From: Haliotis asinina
Lineage: Eukaryota > Mollusca > Gastropoda > Lepetellida > Haliotidae
Length of the DNA stretch: 64,000 bases
Reading direction: 5' to 3'
Assembly: GCF_037392515.1 (NCBI RefSeq)
Contig: NC_090295.1
Span: forward strand, 22,670,501-22,734,500
Part shown: positions 46,489 through 60,580 of the stretch, piece by piece
How positions within the stretch are numbered: position 1 is the stretch's first letter
Layout of the letters: the number at the start of each line of letters is the position of its first letter
Notes under the pieces: generated by a model
Told to the model about the DNA's origin: nothing
Database searches by the model: none
The model's input: the letters and a program-made list of their open reading frames with translations, nothing else
Made by a program: the position numbers and the translations under genes

Positions 46489-49370
46489 ATGGGTTTGTTC
46501 TCCCTAAAAATATCTTTGGATAAACCATATCTGTTACGCCTTCGTAAGTGTGTTTTAATGATGACATGTCCTTACGATGCTAGAATATCCCTAATGGTAA
46601 CCTTGTTGCTATTACTCTGTGGCGATGTCCATCCCAACCCAGGGCCATTTCACCACACTGAACTCAAGATTATTCATTTAAATGTTTGCAGTGTTAAAGA
46701 TAAAATCGATCTCATAAATGCAGAATTGAATGACCATGACGTTATCTGTTTGACAGAAACTTGGCACCTTGGACACTAATCTTATGGCGACATTGTTTAC
46801 ATCAGCTTAATCACAAAAAAAAACAGTGAAACCCTCATTGATTTGATATTTGTTTCTCGCTTCTAATGTCTTGCAACCTTTCTGCAGTGAGAATTGTCCA
46901 GTATCCGTAAAACTAAAGGAATGTATGAAATCGACAAGCACATATCAGAGAAAAGTTTATGACTACAATCAGATAAATAGACATAATATTTGCTCTCACA
47001 TCGAAAATACATACTGGGAAAACGTCCTTTCATCACCGAATATAAATATGAATACAATTCGTTCGTCAAAACTCTATCACATATATGTGATTCTCATATA
47101 CGAAATAAAACTGTTACGATAAGAAGTAAAGATACCCCGTGGATGAATAACAATATCCGCGAGCTCATTCGGAAACGGAATAGACAACATAAACTGGCGA
47201 AGTAAAAAAATCGTGAAGGCGATTGGGCTACTTTTAGAACATTTCGAAACTAAGTAACTTCTACAGTTAGAAAAGCCAAGAAGGGTTATATTGCAAAATT
47301 AGATATTGAAATAAATAACAACCATAGCAGCAAACTATGGTGGCGACTAGTTAAAAACTATATAAACAAGAAATCTGAAAATACGTCTTTCCCACCTATT
47401 CATTACAATAACGATGTTTATCATGATCCAGTGTCAATAGCAAATGTTATGAATAATTACTTTATTGAGCAGGCAACAGTAGATGACCCCAATAAAGATG
47501 TTCCAAACGTGAATCTGAATAACAACATTGCATATTTGACTGATTTGACTCACTCAACGGGAAGTTCAAGACGTGTTGACATCGTTAAACATTAATAAAG
47601 CGACAGGACCGGATGAGATAGGAAATCGTATTTTACGTCTGATATAGTCTTCTTTGTCTCTACCATTAACTCATCTTTTTTAACAAGTCACTTCAAACAT
47701 CACTCTTCCCAGATACATGGAAAGAACCATTTGTCATATGTATTCATAAGAAAGGAAATATTGACGGCCGTTGTAATCATAGACCGGTTACTTTGACATC
47801 TTGATTATCGAAAGTCTTTGAAAAATGTGCATTTAGATATGCCTTTAATTTCATGAGAGATAATAACTGCCTTTCAAACTTACAATCTGGATTTGTTCCA
47901 GGAGATTCCACAGCATATACACTTACACATTTGGATAATTTTATTGCTAAAGCTATAGATAATGGAAAAGAAGTTAGAGCTGTATTCTGCGATATAAGCA
48001 AGGCATTTGATAACGTTTGGCACAAAGGAATTATTCACAAGCTTAAATCCTGTGGAATAAGCAGAACATTATCGAAATGGTTTGAAAGTTATCTACAATA
48101 TCGAAAGCAGAGAGTAGTTATTCAGGGTAAAAAGTCAGAATCCAAACCGTTTATAGCCGGACTTCCCCAAGGATCAGTTTTCGGGCCTCCTCTATTCTTA
48201 GTATACATTAATGACATAGTTGATGGAATCGAAAGTAATATGACACGTCACTCTACGTGATAGTTGACGATCCTTATATTTTATTATACAAGTGCGTTTA
48301 CTCTAAACTCAGATCTAGACAGTGTATCCCAATGGGCAGAAACCTGGCCAGTTAAATTTAATCCAAACAAAACTGAAACCATCCAATTCTCACGTAAAAG
48401 TAAAACCTCCACTCACCATGAATGGTACGGTCATAAAAGTGGTTCAGACTCATAAACACTTAGGTATTACCTTTCAGGATAACTAACTTTGGCATTCTCA
48501 CATCAATGAAGTGATCAGCAAAATTAGCCCCATGATTGTTTTCGTAATTCTAAATACAGGCTGTCACGCAAAACATTGGAAACAATGTACAAATCCTTTA
48601 TTTTAACATTATTTGATTATTGTTGTCATCCCTGGGACACTTGTACAAATGAGCAATCATTGTCACTAGAACACCTTCACTTAGATGCTATACGCACAAT
48701 ATGTGGTGCAGTCAGAGGCACGAGCCATGATAAGTTGTACAATGAAACAAATCAAACCTTCTTAGTGAAAAGAAGAGAAAGATCAAAATTAACATTGCTT
48801 TATAAAATGGTAAACCACATGGTTTCTGATTATCTTTGTGATCTTGTTCCAGGGATCGGATATGACAATAATAATTATAATCTTAGAAATAGTGAAAATT
48901 TCCAAACTATCAGATGCAGATCGTTTCTACCCGATACAATCACACTGTTGAATAAACTACGTACCTACAAATGCGACTAGTGCTTCTTCTGTTGGACAGT
49001 TTAAGAATCAAATCACACCCCGCACAAATACTGATATTAAGTTTGATCTAGACTATGGTAGTCGATTCTGTCAAATAATACACAGTCGCCTTAGGCTGGG
49101 ATGCAGTGACTTAAAAAGTGACAAATACAACCGTTTCATTGCTGATAATGCTTCTTGTTCTTGCTCACATGTTTCTGAGGATGCTTTCCATTATTTCTTC
49201 ACGTGTCCTAAAAATAACAATATACGATATGAATCATATTTCTACAAGAAAGGTTTCACACTGCGGGACGTGTTGAACGGCAATAATTCAGTCTCATATC
49301 AGACAAATATGAATATTCTACACTCAGTTCAACAGTTCATCATTGCGTTAAAACGATTTGATTATTAGAA
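46489..49370 (+). mobile_element. APE-type LINE (CR1/L2-like group), broken, with 2A-like motif
   Basis: The left part reads LLLLLCGDVHPNPGP followed by the start of an APE endonuclease (IIHLNVCSVKDKIDL, VICLTETW). It then jumps to the end of that domain (ETLIDLIFVS), so much of the endonuclease is deleted. RT pieces follow: CDISKAFDNVWHKG, GLPQGSVFGPPLF and the thumb region. A C-terminal stretch with CSCSHVSEDAFHYFFTCP ends at LKRFDY, TAG about 49368. Several stops and frameshifts (about six or more) break it, and the YxDD box is not recognisable. The clade is uncertain. Confidence 0.75.
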
Positions 49371-50730
49371 GCTTTAGTAGGTAACAACTTCCGTGTATTA
49401 ACTGGCCACGAAACAAATATGAGCAAATATTAGTAAAGCTACTGCGTTTACTTTTAATGTAACTTCAATCTTATCATACAAATGCAATCTGTTCTTATTT
49501 TGATGACTGATAAATTGTTTATCGCACGAAACATTCAGCCTCATCTCAAATAACAATATCATGTCAATGTATAGTAATATCATGTAACATTTCCACGTAC
49601 AAATGTGAACAAAGCATGTATTCCTGAGAGGCATTAATATAAGCCATGCAGGCTTGTTTGCCAATCTATTTCCAAGTGAATAAATTACGTTTAAACCATA
49701 AACGACAGTGTATGTCCTCTGTTTCATTCTGTATGTTTTACGACAATAAACTTCTATTTTGTTCTGATGTGGATGGTTTCGGTGAGTTTGCGTTTAGTGA
49801 AGTCTGATTGTTAGCAGGAATGGTGATGTCAGCACCAGTGTATTGGATGACTGGGGCTCACCTTGATGTGGTCACAGATGGCTGATGTGCTGTCGGAATT
49901 GGTGCTAGAGGTCTACTGTTCTTTAACTCGGTTGTTGATGGGACGGGACGTTTCGCCTACGTAATTCTGTCCACAGTCTTAGGGATGATGTTTTCAACTC
50001 GTCATCTCATCTGGAAGGTGAGGTGATTGCGTGAGAGGAAGTGAATGTTTTTTTCTCAAGACGAGACACGGAGTTGATGGTAGGAACTGCCACGTCTCAT
50101 GTAGACGACGGATAACGTCTTCGTGTTGGGTTTGGGAGTTGGGAAGTACAATATAGAACAAAGTTTATGGGCAACAGCTTCTTCCATATAGTATGTTCTA
50201 TATTATACTTCCCCTATGCACACGACACCACAGTTACATTACTGTATTTATACACAGCCTTTTGGGTTAATATAGCGTGATTGCACCATTACCATTAGCG
50301 TGTAACAGAGCTTTAAATCATAACATCACTGCCACAGGTTAATTTGCACATCACATGACCGGACTTTTCTCTTGTTTGTAGACAAATGCACATATTCATA
50401 AATAAGCAAAGGGTGGTTTTCGGTGCTGTACAGTTCTACACTGTTACGTAAATATTCTTCTGCAACTGCGAAAGTAAGGTGTATGAGAATAAATATTTAT
50501 ATTTATATATAAACAGGCTGCATCGTTTGTTCTCCTTTAGGTTTCTGTAAGGTCTCGACGATAACACGTGGAGTTGAACAATCCATGTAAAGAAAGGATC
50601 GCAGCGCAAATCGAAATTGAGAGGTCATCGGCTATTCAACCAATCGTTAGAATCCCAGGTTATTGCACAGGACGACGCGATACGACACTCGTGAGGTGCG
50701 ACATTAGTATGCACTTACTCATACGTTGAC
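49371..50730. other. Unassigned stretch before receptor 2
   Basis: I see no gene or clear repeat family. A near-repeat of TATAGAACAAAG / TATGTTCTATATTATACTTCCC around 50150-50210 forms a weak inverted repeat. Confidence 0.5.
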
Positions 50731-50878
50731 AAAGTGGGCAATAAAAGGATATCCTATCGCGTAGATAACACCAGGAAGTTAGTGTGCGGGCATTCACCCA
50801 ATACCGTTACTTGTGTACACGGCGCCGCCATCTGAAGACGCTTATACCTGTTACTGAAGAGTTTTGATGACTTCAACT

Positions 50879-53800
50879 ATGGATGGTCATGTTTTTGTAA
50901 GTAGCTGGTTCTGATTTGTTTTGTTTGTTTAACGCCGCGCCCAGCAATATATCAGGGAGTCAAGATCTACCTGTCAGCTATTTTCCGATCACACTACAGT
51001 TACTTTACCAATTTATAAAGGTCTCACCTAGCCATAGTGCAATGTTATTTTAACATGACCTTGTTGGATAGACTCTCTCTAAGGGAGAGTGAACCGCTTG
51101 GGGATGTGAGAAGCAGAGGAAATCTGCCCTTGATTTGATTTTGCGTCTATGCATTGCTCAAAGGGGTTGGGCGGAAGAGTGAACAATGAGGTTCTGTGAC
51201 AATGAGGCCCTGATACCTCAGAATTTGGGGTTAGTCCCACCTGTCCGGTTTGTTTGATATGCCGACAGTCCCGTGTGTGGGGTTACCGTCTTATCTTTGA
51301 TATACCGACTATAGCCTGTATTGAAAAGTCGAATATTGGAAAAAGGAAGCTATATAATGTTATATATTTTTAAGGGTTAAATGGTTAAGAAGGTAAATTT
51401 TAACAACATTTAATTCTGCATTTAATTAAAGAACGAATAAACGTTTTGGTACTCTTTTTACCACTGCATATGCAACACTTCTGGTTAGTCATAAACGGAA
51501 CACAGTGTTTGTTTTTGTTTTTTTTTTGTTTTTTTAAACAACAAACAACAAATGTGCGGTTAATTAAAAGGTTATGTCACTCTGTCTCCAGAGCCCTGCA
51601 GTGACGCCATAGAAGGAACGATTTTCAGTTAGTTGTATAGAAAATGTGTAGGAAGCTCGCCATTTTGCTGAATTCTCGACGTCACCAAAGACATGCCGAC
51701 TTCTTGTGTTGCTGTCAATTGCTCCTTGGGGTCGAGTAATGGTGTCACTATGCACAGGTTTCCACCAGACCCCGTAGTTTGTGCTTAAATTGGATGTTTG
51801 TGTGTGCGAAGTGAGCTTTGTGGAAGCCTGTGGTATATACTAAATCGGATGGTTCGCCCCCCACCACGCTTCCAGGATAGAAAATGGTAGTTCGAGTTTC
51901 ATCGAGTTTATAAATTCAAGACTGCTTACTACACATTGGTGACCAAAAGGATTTTGCATGAATATAACGCTTTCTTCCTCGAAAGCGAGGTTGTGGTCGA
52001 AGTGACAATATTATCATAAGTAATATAATTATATTGACCTCCACACGGCTTCCAAGAGTGAAATTATTATAATCAATGTCATGTAAAATCCCACTGTCCA
52101 TCAATAAAATACATGTTTTACTACCAGTAGAAAGTAATATTTTGATTTTTTAAGTCGGTGAAAACAAACTTAAATAGCATTCATCCTCGGACAGGGCGCC
52201 GCCATTTTTGAAAATCTTGAAGTCACGGGCTAAAGTCCATTTAAAATAATGAGACTATGGTTTGTTTTCATCAAGGTACAGAATCAAAATTACATTCTAC
52301 TAGTAGTTAAATATGTATCTGAATCACGGCCAAAAGGATTTGTAACATAACGACTTCTTCCTAGGAAGCAAGGTGAGGGTCGAAGTGACATTAATATTGC
52401 AAGTAATATTATATTGCCCTCCACCTCGCTTCCAAGGGTAAAATTGTTATAATCAATGTCATGCAAAATCCTAATGTCCATCAATAAAATACATATTTTA
52501 CAACCAGTAGAAAGTAATTTTGCTTTTGTAAGTCGGTGAAAACATACTTAATGGTATTCATCCTGTGAAAGGGCGCCGCCATTTTTGAAAATCGTGAAGT
52601 GAAATCCATTGGAATTAATGAGGTTATGGTTTGTTTTCATTAAGGTATAAAATCAAAACTACTTTCTACTAGTATATAAATATGTATTTGAATCATGACC
52701 AAAAGGAGTTTGCATGACACAACCTGTAACATAACCTAAGCGAGGTCGGGGTCGAAGTGAAACTACCGCGCGATAAATTTCTTCACATGCTAAATTTACT
52801 TGGTTTGTAAACGTTCACTCGCCAATATGTAGACACATTGTCAATATACGTCTTTAGATTCGGTCTCATAATCCTAATTACTTTATGATCATGCATTTTG
52901 AAACTTAATGAAAAGAAGCGATCTGCGAATGTATAACAGGAATGTAATATGCAGACATTTTATAGTTTGCCTATATGAATCATAATTCGCACGCACGTCC
53001 CAGTGTATGTCGTCTGTATCATTATACTTCACGACGAAAACAATGATTCTGTTGAAAGCTACGACAACTTCATATAAACAAAATGCAAATATTAAAATTG
53101 AAACAAATTAAAGATATAGGAGCAATGTCTGGCTATTACCTTGTTCGAAGAATGTATCCATCACTGTCCACAAAAACGAGTGACAAATGATTCATCTGCA
53201 GATTTCCCAAGTGATATCGATGCGTCTTTTAACAGTCTAATATACGAAAACGTGATGTATCGTTTCAGGTTTTTCACATTGCTGTATAGTCTCAATGGTC
53301 ACCTAAGACAGCACACCTGGCAACTAATTGCATAATGTGCGTCATTCTTTTAAAAAGTAATTTAGTTAGCCAATAATGAGCAATCAATCAATGTATTGGC
53401 GGTTAATCCTTTGAATGATGCGTGTTGTTTTTACATAGACACAGACACGACAGAGTGCATTCAGTATAGATTACATACATAAACACTACCTTTTGACAAA
53501 TCCCCCATTTAAATCTGCATAACAATAATTAATCAATCAGCGTGTTATCGGTTAATCCTGTGATCGATCCAGACATAAGAAACGCCAAATGGGGGCCTTT
53601 GTCGGGTAATCTAAGTAGCGTTACCACTAATTATACCTGTTATAAATATATTAACTGAGCATCAAGTGAATGATGACAAATAACGTGTAGGTTTATACCA
53701 CCTAACACAGATTACAACCTAGCGACACCAAGTGATTTTGACAGTATCGTCTATGAAAACAAGGGTTGTAACTCGGAAACCGTTCAAAGCAGGAGACAAA

Positions 53801-56800
53801 ACTAAATGATAGTAGATTGTGAGAACATATAGCTTTCATTTTTCACAACAGATGTCGCGATTCAGGTTTGTACAAAGCCTGTGAAACCTTAGCTCTACAA
53901 GCCACTAAAACTCTTTTTCCAGTACAGAACATTTGGCGAAAATACCGAACTATCCCCTTTAATTGTGTTCTAGAGATTTTTTACTCTAAAATCATTCCCA
54001 TTTTATTGTATGGGTCAGAGATTACAAGGGTTGTAACTCGGAAACCGTTCAAAGCAGGAGACAAAACTAAATGATAGTAGATTGTGAGAACATATAGCTT
54101 CATTTTTCACAACAGATGTCGCGATTCGGGTTTGTACAAAGCCTGTGAAACCTTAGCTCTACAAGCCACTAAAACTCTTTTTCCAATACAGAACATTTGG
54201 CGAAAATACCGAACTATCCCCTTTAATTGTGTTCTAGAGATTTTTGACTCTAAAATCATTCTCATTTTATTGTATGGGTCAGAGATTTGGGGCTTCACAA
54301 AGAGAGATGTAATTGAGGGAGTACAAGGAAATTTCTTTAAGAGATTTATAGGTATCAGTAAACTGTTTCCACAAATACCATTCTTAGTGAGACAGGCAGA
54401 CACCCGCTTTGTGTTAAATATTATACTCGCTGTATCAAGTACTGGTGTCGACTATTATACATGGAACATACAAGATATCCAAAAGCCTGTTTTGAGATGC
54501 TCAAGACATACGACAAAAATGGGGAAATAAACTGGGTGTCACAAGTTAGATTATTACTTTGGTACACTGGTTTTTCATATGTATGGGTCGCCCAGGTTCG
54601 TGGTCACGCTGACATATTTATTAAGCAGTTTCAACACCGTTGTGAAGATATCTAGTTTCAAGATTGGCATTCTAAGATTAGTAATTCGCACTTTTTGGGG
54701 ACATATTCTGAACTGAAATCACTACTAACTCCTGAGAAATACATATCCGCACTTGCTGACAGACACGATTCGAGAAGAATCCTATGTAAGTTTCATTGTC
54801 TTTCACATAAGTTAAATATTCAACAGTATAGGTTTGATAAAACTGTTGAGAAAAGAATGTTATTATGCACTAAGTGCCACTTACAGCAAATCGAGGGTGA
54901 GTACCAGTTTTTGCTTATTTGTCCTTACTATTCTATAAGCCGCAACAAAGGTATTCCATCATATTATCATATTAATCCATCACGGGCTAAATATTATCAG
55001 TTACTGACATCAACTCACTATGAACACATACTAGCTTTAAGTATCTATTTGAAACGAAGCTTGCCAGTTTGAGTATATTGGCAGTACACAACCCTCCACT
55101 CTTTGTACACTGCTGTGCACTGTTTCTTTTGTATATTTAATGTACTTTAGGCCATGTGGCCTTCACACTGAAATAAATTGTCATTGTCATTGTCATTGTC
55201 ATTGTCATTGTCATTGTCAAATATGTAAACGAAATGGTTTACCCCATGAAATGTAGATGAATTTTGCATAGACCCTCATATCTATACCTACTATTACGTC
55301 ACGGAGACGTGCCGCTCTGATTCGCTGAAATTTCGTTTGCGGCTGTGCACTGTTGTCAAAAAGTCGATTTAAGGTAATTAAAGATCGAAATGCGCAGTTG
55401 TAATGACGGGATTTCATTTATAACGATGTCAATGAGAGATTTATGCAATTGCACCCCTAGAGTACATGTGATCTGTGACAATGCCTCATAACTTGACATT
55501 TTTGACATTCATAACAATATAATGCTAAATTAACATTATTTATGGGTCCACGAAGGAAGTGAATTTAAAAATCCTAATCCCCAAATTACGTTAGTATCAA
55601 ATACTTATATCGTCATTCCAGATCAAATATGAAAATAATCAGGTGAAGGCAAGATGAATAACGTGATTTATGAGGGTGAGAGCAACCACGTCCTCAAGTG
55701 TTCATTAGTACGTCCATATGAGCATAATTGGGAGTGAAAGTGTATATATTTTCAAATCACTTGCACATGGATTATTGTTTGCAGGTCCTGTCTTTAACCG
55801 TGGCCCTGTTAGCAGGAGGATCAAGTCTCGAGTGTCAGCAATGTCAGTGTTCTGAAAGCAGGCACTCTATAACTGCTGACTGTACAAACAGAAACTTGTC
55901 TTCTGTTCCCAGTAACCTCCCATATAATACCACCAACCTGAAACTGGCTCGTAACAAAATTTCATCCCTTGGAAAGCAGCTGAAAAAATACATTTTCCTG
56001 AAAATACTTGATTTATCGTTCAATTATCTGAAAAAGCTCGACCGCTACGACTTTGCCGGACTTTCTGAATTGCAAGCCCTCAATCTCAGCTACAATCACT
56101 TACGTCTCTCTGAAGAAGTGTATCCAAATGGTATGTTCCAGTCTCAGACAAAACTACGGTTGCTGATAATAAATAACAATTCTCCTCCCGAGAATGAAGC
56201 CGATTTGAGTGACACAGACACTTCACTTTACTACCCAGATGAAACTTTCCAGGATCTGGTTTCCCTTCAGGAACTTCACATTGATGGACTTAAGAATCCA
56301 ATGTTTGGAGAAGGCTTTAAATACACCAACATCACGAAACTCACGATTGGAGGAAACTGCAATATGAGGGTCATTTCAAACGAAACATTCATCTATTTAG
56401 AAAGAATAACACACTTAGACATTACAAATTGTGAAATAACTGATATTGGCCTATCTGCATTTGAGCCCCTCCAAAACATTCACATGTTAGACATGTCCCA
56501 AAATTCTGATCTTGGATTAGACAAGGCTTTTGCTAGTTTGTACGGTCTTCGTAATTCTCCACTGAAAATTCTAAAAGCAAACAAACTGAACAGATATCGA
56601 GGTATCGGCATTCTCGTAACCGCGGAGCATGTTAAATACATGTCTGGTATGGTTCTTGAGGAATTACACATAGATGACAACCGGATAGAATTACTGGATC
56701 CTCGAGTACCCGTTCTCCTACCACAAACTCTGAAAGTTCTCTTTGTTAGAAAAAACAAGTTTTCATTTGGTTTGTATCTTCTAACACTAACATCACTGAT

Positions 56801-58370
56801 CAACCTGCAGTTTATGGATGCTTCGTCGGGTCACTTGTCCCATGCTCGTCCATTTACTGTCCACACACAAGCTCAGCTTGATTCTTACCTCACTGAGTTA
56901 GAGACAAACCCTCACATGGCTCATGGTGACACTTCACATGCTAGGGAAAGTTCTAGTTCATTGTCTGCTCTCACCAAGTCTGTGAAACATATTTTTTCTC
57001 TATTTGAAGATCTTTCTGATGGTGATTCACCATGGCCAGGAAATTTCACAATTAATGGTCCACCGAATGCAACATATGTAAACGTCAGCAACGCAAAACT
57101 GAGTTACACCATTCCTAGAATACGATTTGGTCAAAATATACTAAAGACTTTAGATCTGTCATATAATTTCTTTACACAGTGGATTGGACCAGTTATTGGG
57201 CTTCATCGTCTAGAATTCATCGATGGGTCCCACAATTTTTGTGATTTTATAAACACACACTTCTTTGATGATTTCATTTCACTAAGAATACTGAACATAA
57301 GTTTCAATTATCTTGGCTATACATTACATGATGGAACATTTAGTACGCTGTTCAAGCTTGAACATCTGGATCTATCAAATAATAAACTGAGTAGTCTGCC
57401 AAGAGACGTTTTTAAGGGCTTAGAAAATCTTAAGTACTTGAGTGTTGGGTCCAACTATTTGAACAAGTGGAATGCCAACATTGGGGACCTGAGAAAGTTG
57501 GAACTTTTAGATTTATCTGATAATCTCTTTGAGCAGATTGATGACATCTTTAGAAATCAGATTGATGACAATGCGAACAAAGAACTGAAAATGAGGCTTC
57601 ATAAAAACCCATGGAAATGTACATGTGAGACACTGAGCTTCTTGAAGTGGCTAGACACTAAACGAAGTCGTGTTTATGATCTTCAGGACCTACTCTGTAC
57701 AGGGTCAAATGGTGACCAGAAAAACATGACCAACCTACATGACATCATTATGGAACTGGAGAAGAGCTGTGCATCCTACATTGGTGTTGTGATTGGGGTG
57801 CTCAGTCTCATCATGCTGGTCCTGATATTTACCGTGACGGGCATCGTGTACAGATACAGGTGGAAACTGAGGTACCTCTACTACGTTGCCCGTAACCGAC
57901 ACAGAGGCTATCTGCCCACAGAGGAGGAGGCTCAAGAGTTCGAGTATGATGCCTTCATATCTTACGCTGATGAGGACCGTGGACTTGTAGTTAGGAAAAT
58001 GAGGCAGAGGCTTGAAGAGATGCAAGGTCTAAAGCTCTGTATTCATCACCGAGACTTTCTCGTTGGGGAAGCTATCGCTGCCAACATCCTAAACGCTGTA
58101 AAATCCAGCAGGAAGACAGTGATTGTCCTGTCAAGACACTTCTTGAGTAGCTACTGGTGTAAGTACGAAGTGGAGATGGCTAAGATGGAGAGTATCTACA
58201 CGGGACGGAACATCCTGCTGGTTGTTGTCTTGGAGAACATCCCTGTGAAAGACCTGCCCCCTGACATTGTGGAGTTGATGCGTCAAGATTCCTATGTAGA
58301 GTACACGGATGATCAGGATGGTCAGGAAGTGTTCTGGCAGAATCTGGAGCGAGCAATACGTAGGATGTAA
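50879..58370 (+). CDS. Toll-like receptor 2 (LRR-TM-TIR), proposed two exons
   Basis: Proposed exon 1 is 50879-50896, encoding the same MDGHVF as receptor 1, with donor GTAAGT. Exon 2 is 55785-58370. The intron grew to 4.9 kb and contains copy B of the THAP-bearing element and a LINE. The unspliced alternative starts at 55767 (MDYCLQ). The protein is again 867 residues and intact: signal peptide, Cys cluster (CQQCQCSE, with one Cys more than receptor 1), leucine-rich repeats, cap, membrane segment and TIR. TIR boxes are YDAFISYAD, RDFLVG (Val at the usual Pro) and VFW. By eye about ten residues differ from receptor 1 across the TIR region. Many more differ around residues 400-520, and the cap region is almost identical. 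Confidence 0.85.
51441..55472 (+). mobile_element. THAP-bearing element, copy B, in receptor 2 intron
   Basis: It is collinear with copy A at 14496-27672 but free of that copy's four insertions. The THAP-like start reads MPTSCVAVNCSLGS...VTMHRFPPDP at about 51692-51770. Three roughly 370-bp internal repeats (GGTCGAAGTGAC landmarks near 51995, 52380 and 52750) follow. It is itself split by a LINE at 53868-55218. Confidence 0.6.
53868..55218 (+). mobile_element. LINE 3' fragment with (TTGTCA)n tail
   Basis: Frames encode the end of an RT protein (IWRKYRTIPFN, LLYGSEIWGF, FIGISKLFPQIPF) and a C-terminal finger-like CTKCHLQQIEGEYQFLLICP, ending SLPV at 55072. A 3' UTR and about seven TTGTCA units follow. 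Copy A of the surrounding element shows the empty site. A 265-bp tandem duplication (53759-54023 and 54024-54288) covers both the host element edge and the LINE's 5' end, so it arose after insertion. The body is shifted out of frame near 54530. It resembles the CR1/L2-like group; the clade is uncertain. Confidence 0.75.
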
Positions 58371-58900
58371 TGTGACTATTCAGTGGAGGGGCATGTTTCA
58401 TAGTGTATATTTGTACATATCTGTTCTTTTGCACACTGTTCTATTTTGAGATCTATGACTTCCATGAGGAAAAAGCATTTGTATTGTACATTATTGCATC
58501 TGTCGCATACATTTGTATCTGAGTCTCGTTATTGCAAGTCAGTTAAGTTTTATACAGAGCTGTATGTGAATACAAAACTTCTTTAATGTACTGTCGGAAA
58601 TGACAATGTGTTTAATCTTTTTCTTTGTGTCCCTAAAACTGACACATTTGCAGGTACCATATGTCGAAATAATCGTCCTAACTGGGCGTTTATTGGAATG
58701 TGTAATAGGATATCAAGAAAGGAATGTGTACTCGTAAAATGGGACAAAAAGCCCGAAAGCTGCTGAAAACAAAATATCAGACTATAGATGGCCATGAGGT
58801 CGCTCAGTCAGGTATGACGACGGCCCGACGACTCACTTGGCACGAAATGCAAACAGACAGAATATTTCATTAAAGTCACACCTTAAATGTACATATTGCA
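58371..58900 (+). repeat. Receptor 3' flank, copy 2
   Basis: It matches 41830-42365 after receptor 1 and, in its second half, the orphan at 36586-36905. It probably includes the receptor 3' UTR. No AATAAA stands out. Confidence 0.75.
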
Positions 58901-59780
58901 CTTACATATAAGTATTGACAATATATATAAGTCATTCCAGCTGGAGTTTGAGAGACTATGAAGTAAAACAACAAAACATGTTTTGAAAGATAAAATACCA
59001 TAAAAAGATGGTGTTGTTTAATATTTATGTAAGTGTATAAGAGCTAAAACGCGGCATGAAACTTTTCATCATGAGAAGGATGGCATCAAGTGAGTAAGAT
59101 ATCATGACATTTGTCTAAAAGCCGTGTCCTGTTGTGAATGTAAAATGCAATGTAATAAGACGTGTCATTCATCCTGAGTTTGGTCCTTGAGGTAGATGCA
59201 CACTCGTTTTTCTATTGGCAGGTTTTCATATCCTCCCGTTTCCATCTTTAAAGGGACAACTCCAAATCTAAATCTGATTGCGCAATTCATATAAAGCTGA
59301 AGTGTGCTTTTCTATATATATTAGGCAATCTCTTGTTTTCCCAGAATACCCCCATTTGAGGTTTTTGTTTTGGATGGACAGGTTTTAATTTTCGTTAGAA
59401 AAGCCTGTTCCCAGGTTTTACTTTTCGTTAGTAAGATCGCTTCCCAGGTTTTACTTTCCTAACTTTATATGAACATTCAAATGATGCACGGGTGTTTGAA
59501 ATCAATTGAAAAATATCGTTCAAGATAAAGCTCGAACTACAAATGTTTTTAAAAACGAAAGTAATTCTTAAATTCTCGGGTTTGTAGGCAGACGTTCTAC
59601 CGCACGGCCGACGAAGGTAGAGCAACATGAAGTTAGAAACGGATGATTCGGGATTCTCACTCAATGGGATACATTGGGTTTCAGGTCACTTTATTTGCTG
59701 TCTATGGACACGAACCCGGGATCTCAAATCTTCTGAATGAGCAAAATACCGTTCATTACTGCCTGTGCATGTTAGGACAT
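58901..59780. other. Unassigned stretch after receptor 2
   Basis: There is no gene. Near 59580-59645 a reverse-strand tRNA-like head (CGTGCGGTAGAACGTCTGCC) suggests another SINE fragment. CAACATGAAGTTAGAAACGG here (about 59624-59643) recurs inverted at about 60653-60672. Confidence 0.5.
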
Positions 59781-60580
59781 ATATACTCTCCCAAAAAGAA
59801 AAGCATAGTGAAAATCGCCATGTCGTGTGGCAATGAATCATACGTGATTCATTTTACAAAAGGGTTTGCTCTGTTTGTGAGTCATATGGCGTTTATGTCT
59901 TGAAGCATCACAACAAAACGCACCATCCGTAAAATACCCGACGGCGTATTTAACAGTATGATTTTCAATATCGGAGTATATTTTCCCAGAATACACCGTT
60001 AACATGCAATGCACGTGAACGTTGGGGATCAAATAGTCTCAGCGTTGGGTATACAAAGTTGATCGCAGTCTGTCGATTATTCACTATATTTGGAATATTG
60101 TTGACGTGAAGCCAACCGTCATATCGCCATTGGTCTCCTTGAAGCTGGCCAGTCTCAACGTTTCACATCTCTGGGAGAGATATCGCCGGCAGAATTCACT
60201 TGCAGACGCCCCTCTTATTGGGCGACCTCGAGCGACCACTGCGGCACAGGATCCCTGTACATCCGGTGGTGGCTCTGAAGTCAATACCTAGTGTGACCAC
60301 AGTGGGCCTCCAGAACTGCGCGGCATCGCTCCGGCATCGTACAAATAGGTCTAAGAATCTCGTGTTGCCTAATCGCAGCCCACTCTGCCCGTAGTGCCTG
60401 TACGGGTTGCTGAAGTGTTTGAGGCTGAGGATTACGGCGTCGCACCCGTCTGTCCAGGGCTTCCCACAGATATTCGATCGGTGCGGTGATCTGGATGGCC
60501 AGGGGAGCACATACATACAGACACACACGCAGACACACACACACAGACACACACACACATCTGGAAGGTGAACAGAAATT
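59781..60580. mobile_element. Scrambled Tc1-like DNA transposon remnant
   Basis: The left end (TATACTCTCCCAAAAAG) resembles the sequence at 43486 and 62612. On the plus strand, 60106-60270 encodes a Tc1-type DNA-binding segment (NVSHLWERYRRQNSLADAP, GRPRATTAAQD). On the minus strand, 60490-60282 encodes the transposase C-terminus (EYLWEALDRRVRRRNPQPQ, CRAVLEAHCGHTRY). The two halves face each other and the catalytic DDE/D core between them is absent, so the copy has been inverted and deleted. A (CA)n tract ends it at about 60515-60560. Confidence 0.75.
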
